Positions 11,152-20,300 of a stretch of DNA of 64,000 nt are shown one piece after another. The notes below the pieces were generated by a model. The model ran no database searches, had not been told where the DNA came from, and saw nothing but the letters and a program-made list of their open reading frames with translations. Origin of the DNA: Pseudofrankia saprophytica (GTDB lineage Bacteria > Actinomycetota > Actinomycetes > Frankiales > Frankiaceae); the NCBI RefSeq assembly GCF_000235425.2, contig NZ_KI912266.1, positions 3,856,867 to 3,920,866 of the forward strand. Reading direction: 5' to 3'. The position numbers and the translations under genes are program-made. Each line of letters starts with the position of its first letter. Position 1 is the stretch's first letter.

Positions 11152-11586
11152 TCACGTGCCAGACCCTACCCGCTCGCAGCGCCCGCGCAGGCCCTGGGCC
11201 TCGGTGTCGACGTAGCGGCGGACGAGCCGGGCCATGAACAGGCCGACGATCGGCGCCAGCGGCCCGGACTGCCGCAGGCTCAGGGTCACGGTCACGCCGT
11301 CGCCCGCCGCTGCCGGCGCGATGCGGTGCTCCGCGAGGGTGGTCATCCCGGTGGCCTTGGAGATCCAGGAGAAGCCCTGTCCGGGCTTCAGGTCGTTCAC
11401 GGTCCAGGTGGCCACCGGCAGCCTGGGCTGCTGGATCCGGACGACGCTGCCCTCGCGCAGCTCGCCGTCGTCGGTGCGCGCGTTGGTCACGGTCGGGGTC
11501 CAGTCGGGCCAGCGCTCCACGTCCCGCATCACCGTCCACACCTCGTCGGCCGTGGCGTCGATGGTCACCGAAGTCTCGTAGTACAT
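11152..11586 (-). CDS. SRPBCC (START/polyketide cyclase-like) family protein
   Basis: A 144-residue soluble protein of the SRPBCC ligand-binding superfamily. The start MYYETSVTIDATADEVW is typical, followed by RDVERWPDWTPTV, the pattern that begins the helix-grip fold. The middle contains GFSWISKATG and an alternating strand EHRIAP, and the C-terminal long helix is VGLFMARLVRRYVDTE. The ATG at 11586 is supported by GGGAGG about 8 bases upstream. It is divergent from the TetR gene and the intergenic region carries two TetR-type operators, so it is the likely target of that regulator. The ligand is unknown; related proteins bind hydrophobic molecules or act as cyclases, dehydratases or toxin-binding proteins. 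Confidence 0.88.
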   Translation of the reverse strand: MYYETSVTIDATADEVWTVMRDVERWPDWTPTVTNARTDDGELREGSVVRIQQPRLPVATWTVNDLKPGQGFSWISKATGMTTLAEHRIAPAAAGDGVTVTLSLRQSGPLAPIVGLFMARLVRRYVDTEAQGLRGRCERVGSGT

Positions 11587-11643
11587 GGCATGCCTCCCAG
11601 GAACGGTCCGAGCGAGTCGACGCGGCGAGCGTCGCCGCGTTCC

Positions 11644-11673
11644 GTACCAGTTGGTACATGTACCATTTGGTAC
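11644..11673. promoter_or_regulatory. twin TetR-type operator between SRPBCC gene and tetR
   Basis: Two 14-bp dyads with 6-bp arms: GTACCAGTTGGTAC at 11644-11657 and GTACCATTTGGTAC at 11660-11673. Their starts are 16 bp apart. They end at the GTG proposed as the tetR start and lie about 60 bp upstream of the SRPBCC start, so a dimer pair here would repress both genes. Confidence 0.75.
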
Positions 11674-12285
11674 GTGAGCTCGCAACGTCGGCCGGCGGAC
11701 AGCCCGAGAAGCGGACCGGAAATGGGAGGCGGTGCTCGGGAGGCCCTGCTGCGCGACACGATCGCGTACCTGGCCGAGCACGGGATAGGCGACGTGAGCT
11801 TGCGCCAGCTGGCGGCCGCCCTCGGCACCAGCCACCGGATGATCATTTATCACTTCGGCTCACGGGACGGCCTGCTGGTCGAGGTCGTGCGCGCGATGGA
11901 GGAACAGCAGCGGGCCGCGCTCGCCGAGCTGCGCCGCGAACCGGTCACCTCCGCCGCCGAACTGGGGCGGCTGATGTGGCAACGCCTGAGCGCCCCGGCG
12001 CTGGCGCCGTTCGAGCGGCTCTTCTTCGAGATCTACGGCCAGGCGCTACAGGGTCGCCCCTATGCCCGGCCGCTGCTGGACGGGGTCGTCGAGGACTGGC
12101 TCGGGCCACTCGCGGAGATCCTGGAGCAGGACGGCATGACGCCGCAGGCCGCGCGAGCGCAGGCCCGGCTCGGCCTGGCCACCACCCGTGGGCTCCTGCT
12201 GGACCTGCTGGCCACGGGCGACCTCGAAGGCGTCAGCCAGGCGATGGAACGGAGCCTCGCGGCGTTCGAGCGGGAACGCGGGTAG
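11674..12285 (+). CDS. TetR-family transcriptional regulator
   Basis: A 203-residue repressor, if it starts at the GTG at 11674 directly after the operator; the ATG at 11722 would give 187 residues. The N-terminal helix-turn-helix is clear: LRDTIAYLAEHGIGDVSLRQ, then LAAALGTSHRMIIYHFGSRD, a typical recognition helix with HFGS. The remaining helical domain (PFERLFFEIYGQAL, RLGLATTRGLLLDLL) resembles the TetR_C ligand-binding fold. Neither start has a strong ribosome site; a leaderless GTG start beside the operator is possible. It is divergent from the SRPBCC gene and most likely autoregulates through the two dyads. Its inducer could be a ligand of the SRPBCC protein, an inference from position only. 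Confidence 0.88.
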   Translation: MSSQRRPADSPRSGPEMGGGAREALLRDTIAYLAEHGIGDVSLRQLAAALGTSHRMIIYHFGSRDGLLVEVVRAMEEQQRAALAELRREPVTSAAELGRLMWQRLSAPALAPFERLFFEIYGQALQGRPYARPLLDGVVEDWLGPLAEILEQDGMTPQAARAQARLGLATTRGLLLDLLATGDLEGVSQAMERSLAAFERERG

Positions 12286-12297
12286 TGCGGGTTGTGC

Positions 12298-12330
12298 GGG
12301 TGGAAGCCGGCGGTGACGCCGGCCCACCCG
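12298..12330. terminator. hairpin between tetR and the WXG100-like gene
   Basis: GCCGGCG (12306-12312), loop GTGA, CGCCGGC (12317-12323), with imperfect extension of the stem by GGGTGG/CCACCC on either side. It lies between two convergent genes and would serve both. Confidence 0.5.
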
Positions 12331-12357
12331 ACCGGGACGTCCGAGGGCGGGAGCGGC

Positions 12358-12666
12358 TCAGCCGTCCGCGGCGCCCGGGGTGGCGATGCTCTGGTCCATC
12401 TGCTGGAAGTTCTGTGCGATCGTCTGGAAGGTCGTGGCGAACTGGCCGATGCTGGCGATGACCTGCGTCAGCGACGTGTTGAAGCTCTCGTAGTTGGCGT
12501 TCAGCACCGGGCTGGACAGTGCCATCCACAGCCCGCCCTCGGGGGTGAGCAGGGAGGCGACCTGCCGCTGCAGCGCGCCCAGCTGGACCTGGATGTCGCC
12601 ACCCTGGTTCTGCAGCTGGTTCGCGACCCCGTTCACCTGCGCATAGTCGATCTTGACGTCCGCCAT
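12358..12666 (-). CDS. WXG100-like (ESAT-6 type) small protein
   Basis: A 102-residue helical protein of the size and pattern of type VII secretion substrates. Two long amphipathic helices surround a short turn that holds the single Trp (EGGLWMALSSP); the classical WxG triplet is replaced by LWM. Helix 2 is QVIASIGQFATTFQTIAQ, rich in Gln and Phe. The ATG at 12666 has GAGGAG about 6 bases upstream. It lies 62 bases after a second protein of the same family on the same strand, the usual arrangement for Esx heterodimers. The spacer between the two carries a 7-bp tandem repeat. Expected to be exported as a folded dimer by the nearby FtsK/EccC-type ATPase; the proposed partner is the next gene. 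Confidence 0.8.
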   Translation of the reverse strand: MADVKIDYAQVNGVANQLQNQGGDIQVQLGALQRQVASLLTPEGGLWMALSSPVLNANYESFNTSLTQVIASIGQFATTFQTIAQNFQQMDQSIATPGAADG

Positions 12667-12680
12667 GGTCCGGTCTCCTC

Positions 12681-12715
12681 GCTGTCCGCTGTCCGCTGTC
12701 CGCTGTCCGCTGTCC
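12681..12715. repeat. five tandem copies of a 7-bp unit in the WXG100 spacer
   Basis: GCTGTCC is repeated exactly five times (12681-12715). In the direction of transcription (minus strand) the array sits a few bases upstream of the GAGGAG ribosome site of the second WXG100-like gene, so copy-number slippage would change spacing in the dicistronic mRNA. Confidence 0.9.
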
Positions 12716-12728
12716 GGTCGGTCGTCGG

Positions 12729-13025
12729 CTACTTGGCGCCGGACAGCTGGGCGTCCATCGCCTGCAGCTGTGTGACGATGCCGTTGAACTGCGCCGCGAA
12801 GCTGTTGATGCTCGTCACCGCGTTCGTCGCGGAGGTGTTGAACGTCTGGTAGTTCTGCGCGAGTATCGGGCTCGACCTCTGCATCCACAGGCCGCCGTCG
12901 CTGGTCAACAGGGCGTTCACCGCGCCCTGCAGGGCGACGAGCTGCGGCACGATGTTCTCGACGGCGCCGTTGAGGCTGCCCGCCACCAGCTGAGCGGCTT
13001 CGTAGTTGACACTGATGTCGGCCAC
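12729..13025 (-). CDS. WXG100-like (ESAT-6 type) small protein, partner gene
   Basis: A 98-residue two-helix protein that resembles its downstream neighbour (12358-12666): VNYEAAQLVAGSLNGAVE for helix 1, a turn with DGGLWMQRSSPIL, and helix 2 NAVTSINSFAAQFNGIV. The shared GGLWM..SSP..(A/N)xNY(E/Q)(S/T)FN segment shows that the two are paralogues. The start is the GTG at 13025, with AAGGAGG at 13030-13036, 4 bases away; the open frame extends 23 codons further but without a ribosome site. The pair likely forms a heterodimer or acts as a helper complex for the larger substrates. It follows the 326-residue gene at 13079-14059 by 53 bases, so all three genes probably share a transcript. Confidence 0.8.
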   Translation of the reverse strand: MADISVNYEAAQLVAGSLNGAVENIVPQLVALQGAVNALLTSDGGLWMQRSSPILAQNYQTFNTSATNAVTSINSFAAQFNGIVTQLQAMDAQLSGAK

Positions 13026-13078
13026 AGGGCCTCCTTCGAGGTTTCGACGCGCGGAATGGTTCGGGGAATGCGAGCGGG

Positions 13079-14059
13079 CTACGGCCCGGTCCACTGCAGG
13101 TTCGGGTCACCGTCCGCCGGGACGTCCGGGCTGTCCACATGCGCCGTCGTCGTCCAGGCGTTCGTGTTCGGGTCACCGGTGTAGATGTCCTTGCTGCCGT
13201 CCGGGTTGGTGACCGTCTTCGTGTAGCCGCCGAACTCGTTGCCGCCGATGACGGTGCTGGTCACGGCGCCGTCCGGGTTGACGTCGCGCTGGCTGTACGA
13301 GCCGTCGACGCTGGGCATGACTGTCGACGTCGACGTCTTGCCGTCCGTGACGCTGGTGACCGTGTAGGAGCCGTCCGCGTTGTTCTGCTTGTGCAGCGTC
13401 ATGGTCTCGCCGCCGGCGTAGGTGACCGTGGCGCTGTACTCGGGGGGCGCCTTGCCGTCGCCGTAGTCATAGGTGACCGTCTTGGTGTAGCTCTGGCCGT
13501 CGGAGGTGGTGACGGTCGTCGTCTGCGTCAGGACCCGGCCATGGTCGTCGTAGGTCACCTGGGTGCCCGGCGCGGGCGTTCCCGACGGATTGTCGCCCGG
13601 CTTCGGCGGCGGCGGCTGGTCGGCAGGCCAGGTCCCGTCGGCCTTGCGCTTCAGGTAGTCGTCGTAGGCCGCCTTCTGCGACTGCCAGTCGCCGCCGGCC
13701 ATCTGCGCCAGGGTGTCCAGCCCGCTCGACTTCAGGTCCGCGTCGACGTTGAAGTACGCGTCGGCGATGCCGCCGAACAGGTTGGACAGCTGGTCCAGCG
13801 CGTCGAGCGCGTCACTGAACGGCCCCTGCGTGGCCCGGTAGAAGGCGACGAGGGCGCCGTACAGGGACGAGTTGCCGACGTGCCCGGTGCTCACCGGGCC
13901 GGCCTCGCTCGCGACCGTCATGCCGCCCGACATGTTCAGGTCGGCCTCGACGTTGGTGCGCAGCGTCTTCATGTTGCCGGCGAGCCGGTGCAGCAACGAG
14001 TAGTCGATGACGAGGTCGGGCGCGCCCCCGCCCCCGCCGCCGTCCGCCGCGTTGCTCAC
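13079..14059 (-). CDS. T7SS-associated protein: helical N-terminus plus beta-repeat C-terminus
   Basis: A 326-residue protein, with the start taken at the GTG at 14059 (no strong ribosome site, so the start is uncertain). Residues about 10-140 are helical and carry the WXG100-like pattern DYSLLHRLAGNMKTLRTNVE, ending in YAFN-type helix (GGIADAYFNVDADL). A Pro/Gly linker (PPPPKPGDNPSG) follows. Residues about 175-326 are short repeating beta strands (TYDDHGRVLTQTTTV, VTSVTDGKTSTSTVMPS, TKTVTNPDGSKDIYTG) like the YD/RHS or teneurin-type repeats seen in large secreted toxins. It is the first gene of a three-gene minus-strand set with two WXG100-like genes and is divergent from the giant-protein gene. 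Probably an exported component; no enzymatic motif is visible. Confidence 0.72.
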   Translation of the reverse strand: MSNAADGGGGGGAPDLVIDYSLLHRLAGNMKTLRTNVEADLNMSGGMTVASEAGPVSTGHVGNSSLYGALVAFYRATQGPFSDALDALDQLSNLFGGIADAYFNVDADLKSSGLDTLAQMAGGDWQSQKAAYDDYLKRKADGTWPADQPPPPKPGDNPSGTPAPGTQVTYDDHGRVLTQTTTVTTSDGQSYTKTVTYDYGDGKAPPEYSATVTYAGGETMTLHKQNNADGSYTVTSVTDGKTSTSTVMPSVDGSYSQRDVNPDGAVTSTVIGGNEFGGYTKTVTNPDGSKDIYTGDPNTNAWTTTAHVDSPDVPADGDPNLQWTGP

Positions 14060-14201
14060 GGCGCACCGCCCGTCAGCGCGGCCCGCGGCCGGCGCCACGG
14101 CCGGTCGGGGGCTGGCACATCCCGCAGCCGCATCTGGCCGTCCCTCCTCACACAGTGCCTGGCCCGCGCTGGTTGCCGTTCGGTACAACGCGGGCGATAG
14201 C

Positions 14202-14234
14202 GCCGAGGTTCATCAAAATTCCATGAACCTCGGC
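14202..14234. promoter_or_regulatory. perfect 12-bp inverted repeat upstream of the first giant gene
   Basis: GCCGAGGTTCAT (14202-14213), nine-base spacer CAAAATTCC, ATGAACCTCGGC (14223-14234). It lies in the 317-base divergent region (14060-14376) between the 326-residue gene and the giant gene and could be an operator for both. The rest of this gap holds no gene I can support. Confidence 0.65.
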
Positions 14235-14376
14235 AGAACAGGCCATGTTGGCCGTCAAGTGTGGAGGTCCACGGGGAGGAAGTGGCGTCGCGAACCGGAG
14301 CCCACCCGAGCACCAGGGCGGGACCTGGCTGCTCTGGTCGCGAGCAGCCTCGGTCCGATGTGGTGGGGAGGCGCGG

Positions 14377-17300
14377 GTGGGTGGTCGGCCGGTTGACTGG
14401 TCGCGGCTCCACCTGGAGGGGGATCCGACGCCGGGTGATCCGGATGCGCTGGTGGGTGTCGCGGATTTCATGTGGAAGATGCGTCGGCAGGCGACCACCG
14501 TCCATGAGCAGTTGACGGGCGTCGTCGCCAGCACTGGCGACGGGGTGTTCGTCGGTAAGACGGCGGACTATCTGCGGGACACGGTGAACGGTGCGATTCG
14601 TAACTTCATCGCGGGTGTTCACAGTGCGTTTGACCAGGCGGAGCCGGCTGTTCGTGGCTATATAAGGGCGATGCGTGACGCGCAGGGCCGTGCGGATGCG
14701 GCGCATGCCCAGGCGGAGGGGCTCGCGCCGGATGATCCGGCCCTGGCGGGGTTGCAGACGGACGCGATCAACGCGCAGGCGGATCTGGGTAGGGCCGCGT
14801 CGGCGGCGGCGCAGACGATCCGGACCGCGGCGAGGGCGATCGTGTCGCCGAAGACGGGCTGCGAGCAGTTCTGGGACGCGTTCAACGAGGTCGCGATCGT
14901 GGTCACGTTGGTCGCGATCGTCGTCGGCGGCCCGCTCGGCCTGCTCGCGTTCGCGCTCAACGCGGTGCTCGCCGTCAAGGCCGTCGTCGACTACGCCACC
15001 GGCAAGACGGATGGTTGGGGATTGCTGTTCGGCCTGTTGATGGCGGTGGCACCGACGACGAGGCCGCTGATGGCGCTGAAGACGTGGAAGGCGCTGGGTG
15101 CGGGGGCGCTGGACCTGTTGAAGGGTGCGGGCAAGGTAGCCATCACTGCCTGGGACTTCTCCCGCGTGATGACGCTGTCCCTCGTGATGGGCAGGACATG
15201 GGACGTCGTCGCCGTACTCGGCAAGGCGGCCGACGCCTCCCGGGTGCTCGCGCTGCGCGGCTTCGTCACCCTCGTCCAGTTGCCGAAGGCGCTGATGGGA
15301 CTGCGTCCGTTCGAGCGGCTGGCGGGCCTGCACCCGTGGCAGAGCCTGAAGTCGGGTTTCGCCAACCAGTTCCTCCAGGGAAAATGGTTGCGGATCTTCA
15401 CGCCGCTGGAGGCCGACGAGATCGGTGTCTATGGCCTGCGGGGCGCGTTCAAGCTGTCGGTTCTGGGCCGCGGACTGCGCATACCGGAGTATTTGAACCC
15501 GGCCCACTACGTCGCCGACGGCATCGCGGGTGGGGCCCACGCCCTCGGCGGCCTCGGCGGCCACCCGCCGTCCGGCGTCTACTCGCCGTCCACTGGCCCG
15601 TTGCCGTTCGGTGGGCACCCGCTCTTCGGCGGGCATGGTCCGGTCGGCCTGTCGGGAGCCGGCGGGATGGATCATGCGCGGTTCGCGCCTGGCAGCCACG
15701 CGTTCGGTTCCACCAGCCCGTTTGGTTCCGCCGGCCTGTTCGGCTCCACGAGCCCGCTTGGCTCCGCCGGCCTGTTCGGCGGGCCCGGCCACACGCTCGG
15801 CTTCGAGCCGGGCCTGTCGGGGCTGCTCGAACCCGCCGGCGCGTCCGCCGGCTTCTCGACCAGCGCGTCCGGACTCCTCGTGCCGCACGTCGGCGCGGCG
15901 GGTGGGTTCATGGGCCTGGTGGATCACACCGGGGTCCCGATGCTCGCCGGTGCCGGCGGGTTCGCCGCGGCTGGAGCGCTGCCTGCCCACGCGGGCGCGC
16001 TGTCGGCGTTCGCGCCGGCGCACATGGCCCGGGCGACCGGGATGGTCGACCTGCTCGGGTCCACCCGGATGGCGGGGCACCTGGGCGAGAGCCTGGCGGG
16101 TTTCCGGCCGGTCGAGCAGCGGGCCATCCTGACGGGCGACGCACCCGTCACCGTGACCCGCGGCGGGGGTGACCGCATCGCGTTCACCTTCACCGACGCC
16201 GAACCGGCGACCGCCGGGGCGCACATCGCCGACGCGCACACCGTCGGCGCCGACCCACGGCTGTCGGCATCTGGCTCGACCCCTCACGCCGAGCAGCCCC
16301 TTCGGTCGTCCCCGGTCGACGCGGTCGACACGGCGGCGTCCCGGCCAGCGGCCGCTACCGGCACGGGCCCGCGAGGTTCCGCGGTGAGCCGGGAGATCAC
16401 CATGGACGGCGCCGAGGTGCGGATCGGCCCGGCCAGCGCCCGCGATGTCCACGGCCTGCCCGGCGCGGAAGGCAGGGCTGTCCCCGCTGGCAGGCTGGAC
16501 AGGGCTCATGGCGATCCAGCCGCGGCCCGGACGGCGTCCGCCCAGGCACCGGGTACGCCACAGGCCGGGCGTGAGCTCGCCGGGCGTGGGCTGGCCGAGC
16601 CGGCGGCACACGCGCCGGGTGGCTCGCTCGACGAGGCCGGGTCGGCCGGCGCGTCGCACCGGGTGGACTCGGCCAGCGCTGGTCAAGGCGAGGCCGGTCT
16701 CGACGCCGCCGTGCGCCGCCCGGAGACCGCCGGCGTCGCCGCCCGGCCCCGCGGCGCCGAGACGGGCGCCGCGTCGGGCGCGGGTGCGTCCGACCCCGCC
16801 CGCGTCCCCGTCCGCCCCGAGTTCCGGGCGCCGGAGGCCGCCGCGGCGCACCAGCGGGCCGCCGCGCAGGTCACCCAGGCACACACCGCCTTCGACACGG
16901 CGCTGGTCACCGGTGCGCACGACCCGGACGCGCTCCTCGACGCGCTGGTCGGCAGGCGCGCGGCCGAGGCGCACCTGGCCCAGGCCGAGTCCGACCTGGC
17001 GGCGCTCGGCCATGGCGCCGGCACGGGTACGGGCACGGGCGACGACGTGGCGCGCTCCCTTACAACCGGTGACCCGTCGCCGGCCCATGCGGCCGTGCAC
17101 GCCGACCCGCCGCCGGCCCGAGCCGCCGCGCACTCCGGGGATGACGGCGCCGGTCTACGGCAGCAGCCGCTGCAACAGCAGCAGGCGGCCGTTGACGGGG
17201 CACCGCCGCCCGGCGGCGGCGAGTCGATCCCGCGCGGCCACGCCGACCTAGGCCTGCCGCCGGATGACTTCGCCATCGTGCGCGACCACGACGGGTACCG

Positions 17301-20300
17301 CGTCACCGACATCTCCGGCGGCCCGCACGACGGCGACTACCGGGTACACGGCCCGGACGGCGGCCTCGCCCGTGAACGGGTGAGCTGGCTCGACCGCCGG
17401 GGCAGGCCCGACGGCACCTGGTTCGACATCGACCACCAGGCCGGGCGCTGGACCCGCCTCGACGCGCACGGCGACCAGCTCGCCGGCGAGGGCGGCCGGG
17501 CGGCGTACGGCTCCCAGGGCTTCGTGGACCGCGGCCGCCAGGGCGAGCTCATCCTGCGAGGCGACGGGGACGCCGACCGGACGGTCTTCTACGTCCGCGC
17601 CTCGCTTCCCGACCGCTGGGAGGGGGAGGTGGCGCACAGCCGCTGGCTGGAGCTGTTCGGCGAGCGCGGAGGCCGTCTCGGCGACGTCAGCGGGCGGCAG
17701 CACTGGCTCGAGTGGGAACGAGCGGGGGACCTGCAGCGCATCGCTCCCGAGCGGCTCCCGGGCGCCGAGCGGCGGCTCGACGAGCTGCTGCGCACCGGCG
17801 ATTTGCAACAGATCCGCGAGTCGATGCGCCCCGAGGATCTCGTGCGCCCCGGCGGGTTGGCGCGCCCCGGCGAGCTGTACTACGGCGAGCTGGGCGGCCG
17901 CCTGGTCGACCGCGGCATGCGCGTGGACGGCAACATCGACGGCATGTGGTCGGACGTCGACGGCCTCGGCCGGAAGGTCCGCACCTACGCGGAGACGCAC
18001 GACGGCGGCATCGTCCGCGCGGACAGCGGCCTGCGCGACCACTGGTACACGCACAGGCACTGGTTCTGGACCCGCTACCAGGACGGCATCGAGGTCATGG
18101 ACGGGCGGCGCTACTGGAGCCGCGGCGGCTGGGCCGACCGGCACGCCGACTCGGAGGCCTTCGCCCAGCGGTACTTCGGCTGGGCGAACCGGCCCAGGAA
18201 CGCGTTCCACTATCTCGAGCGCGACCTGACCATCGACCATTCGGTCTACAGCCTGGCCCGCGACCACCGCGTCGGCGACGCCTACACCCAGTACTCGGCG
18301 CGGGGCTCGATGACCGAGCGCCTCGAGCACGTGGCCGGGGGCAACGAGCTGGAGATCCGGCACGCCGCCGACTGGCGTCCGCCCAGCCGCCACGGGACGA
18401 CTCCGGAGCAGCTGGAGAGGCAGGCAGGGCGGTTCGTCGCCCGGGCCACCGGCGGGATCCGGCACGAGGCGGTGGACTTCCCGAGCGCGGCCTGGCTGCG
18501 CGGTGACGGCCGACTCCAGGTGTTCCGCTGGACGGAGCGACCCGCCGGCGGCGAGCCCCTCGCCAGCGGCGCCCGGGTCGTCGGGCCCGACGGGTCGTTC
18601 TCCGACTTCGCCGGTGGTCATCTCGTGCGCGGAACCTTCCGGCTGGACGACGGCCACGTCCTGGAGGTAGGCCGCGAAGTCGACGGCCGGTGGGCGTCGG
18701 TCCTCGACGGCCGGCCCGGCGACGGGGGACGCGCCCCGCTGCGCTGGCGTGAGCTCGACGGCCCGACGGAGGTGGCGACGGGCGAGCGGCACTTCGCCGC
18801 CGACGGCCGCCACTGGGTCGACACGGCGACCGAGCCCGGGCCCGGCGGCGGCGAACGCACGGTGGTCGTCCGCCACACCGCGAACGACAACGGCGACGTC
18901 GTCACCTATGCCCCCGGGGACCGGCCCCGGTATGAGCCGCCCGCCACCGGGACCCACCACACCGGGCCGCACCCCCAGGACGCCCACGCGGTCTCCGTCA
19001 CCCGTGACCCGATGGGCCGGGTCGTCGCCCGCACCGACCACTGGGCGGTGGACGACGGGCTGTCGATGGTCAGGGGCCACGGCGAGCCTCGCGGGGGCGA
19101 CTGGGTGTGGGAGGCCGACGGCGCGACCGGTCCGCGGGTCAGCGGACGCGGCGAGCGGTGGACGGGCAGCTGGGACGAGTCCTACCGCGACTACGTCGCC
19201 GGCGCCGACGGCGAGCTCCACCTGGTCCGCGACCTGCGCTCACTCGAGAACGGGTCCACGCTGCGGGCCTACCGCGACGCGGAGGGCACCTGGCGCTCCG
19301 GGCGGTTCGGCGCCGACGGAGTCGCGGAGCCCGGAGAGCTGGCCACCCGCCAGTGGAAGCGGCCCGGTGACGGCCATGCGCCCGGCGACCACTGGGCGCC
19401 GGACGCGCCGCCGGGCCGGGCGGCGGCCGACTGGCGCGACGTCGCGGCGACCGAGGACGGTCTGGTGGTCGTCCGCGAGTCCACCGACGGCCGGATCCTG
19501 GAGTACAGCTGGCTCGAGCGGGAGAAACTCGACGACCTGCTCGACCCAGGGGCCGAGCGTGTCGTGGAGCGCGGCCTGCCTCGGCCGGTGGACGCGCCGC
19601 CCGGGTGGGGCGAGTGGCGCGAGCACGACCTGGGCACGGTGCTGCGCGAGCGGCGGGAGACCGAGCCCGGGATCTTCCGGGAGACGGAGCACGGGCACGG
19701 CCAGTGGCGGGAGACCGACCCCGACGGGAGGCTGTTGCGCTACCGGTCGATGAGCGGGCGGATCTGGGACCGTGACCCGTTTGGGCGGTCGCGGATCGTC
19801 GGCCGCGAGCCCGGCCCGTCCGGCCCGTCCGGCCCGTCTGGCCCGTCTGGCCCCTCCGGGCCGTCCGGGCCGTCCGGCGGGTTCCCGGGCCGAGGCCCGT
19901 CCCCGCGGGGCATGAGCCGCGGCCAGCTGCTCGCGACGGACGGGCTCATAGGTGACTTCGTCCCAGCCTCGACGCGCGTCGAGCGGATGCAGGCGGCCCG
20001 TGACTGGGCACACGAGTTCTTCCCGCGCCTGGAGGCGCTGGGCGGCGACGCCGGCGCGGTGCAGCTCGACGCCCTTTTCGATCTGCGCGACGGCCTGTTC
20101 GACCTGCGCGACGCGCTGCTGCGCCGGCGTGCGGCGGCGCTGGGCCAGCCGCGGGCCCCGCACCTCGACCCGGCCGCGCGCCCCGAACCCCTCCGCCACC
20201 TCGCGCCGGAGCCCGCGACCCATGGCTCGGTGCCGGGGGAGGCGCATGGCCCCGCGCCGGCCGGCGGGCACGGTTCGGTGTCGGTACAGGAGCACAGCCG

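Noticed and set aside
9856..11670. Long plus-strand frame leading into the tetR gene
   Set aside because: It is antisense to the chorismate-using enzyme and SRPBCC gene, both with strong motifs. Only its last 203 codons (tetR) are real.
14245..14376. Extension of giant protein A to the ATG at 14245
   Set aside because: The extra 44 residues have no counterpart in giant B, whereas the GTG at 14377 and its GGGGAG site match giant B exactly.
19813..19875. Possible CRISPR-like or mobile repeat at the GPS-coding array
   Set aside because: Perfect codon periodicity and in-frame GPS coding explain it; no spacers.
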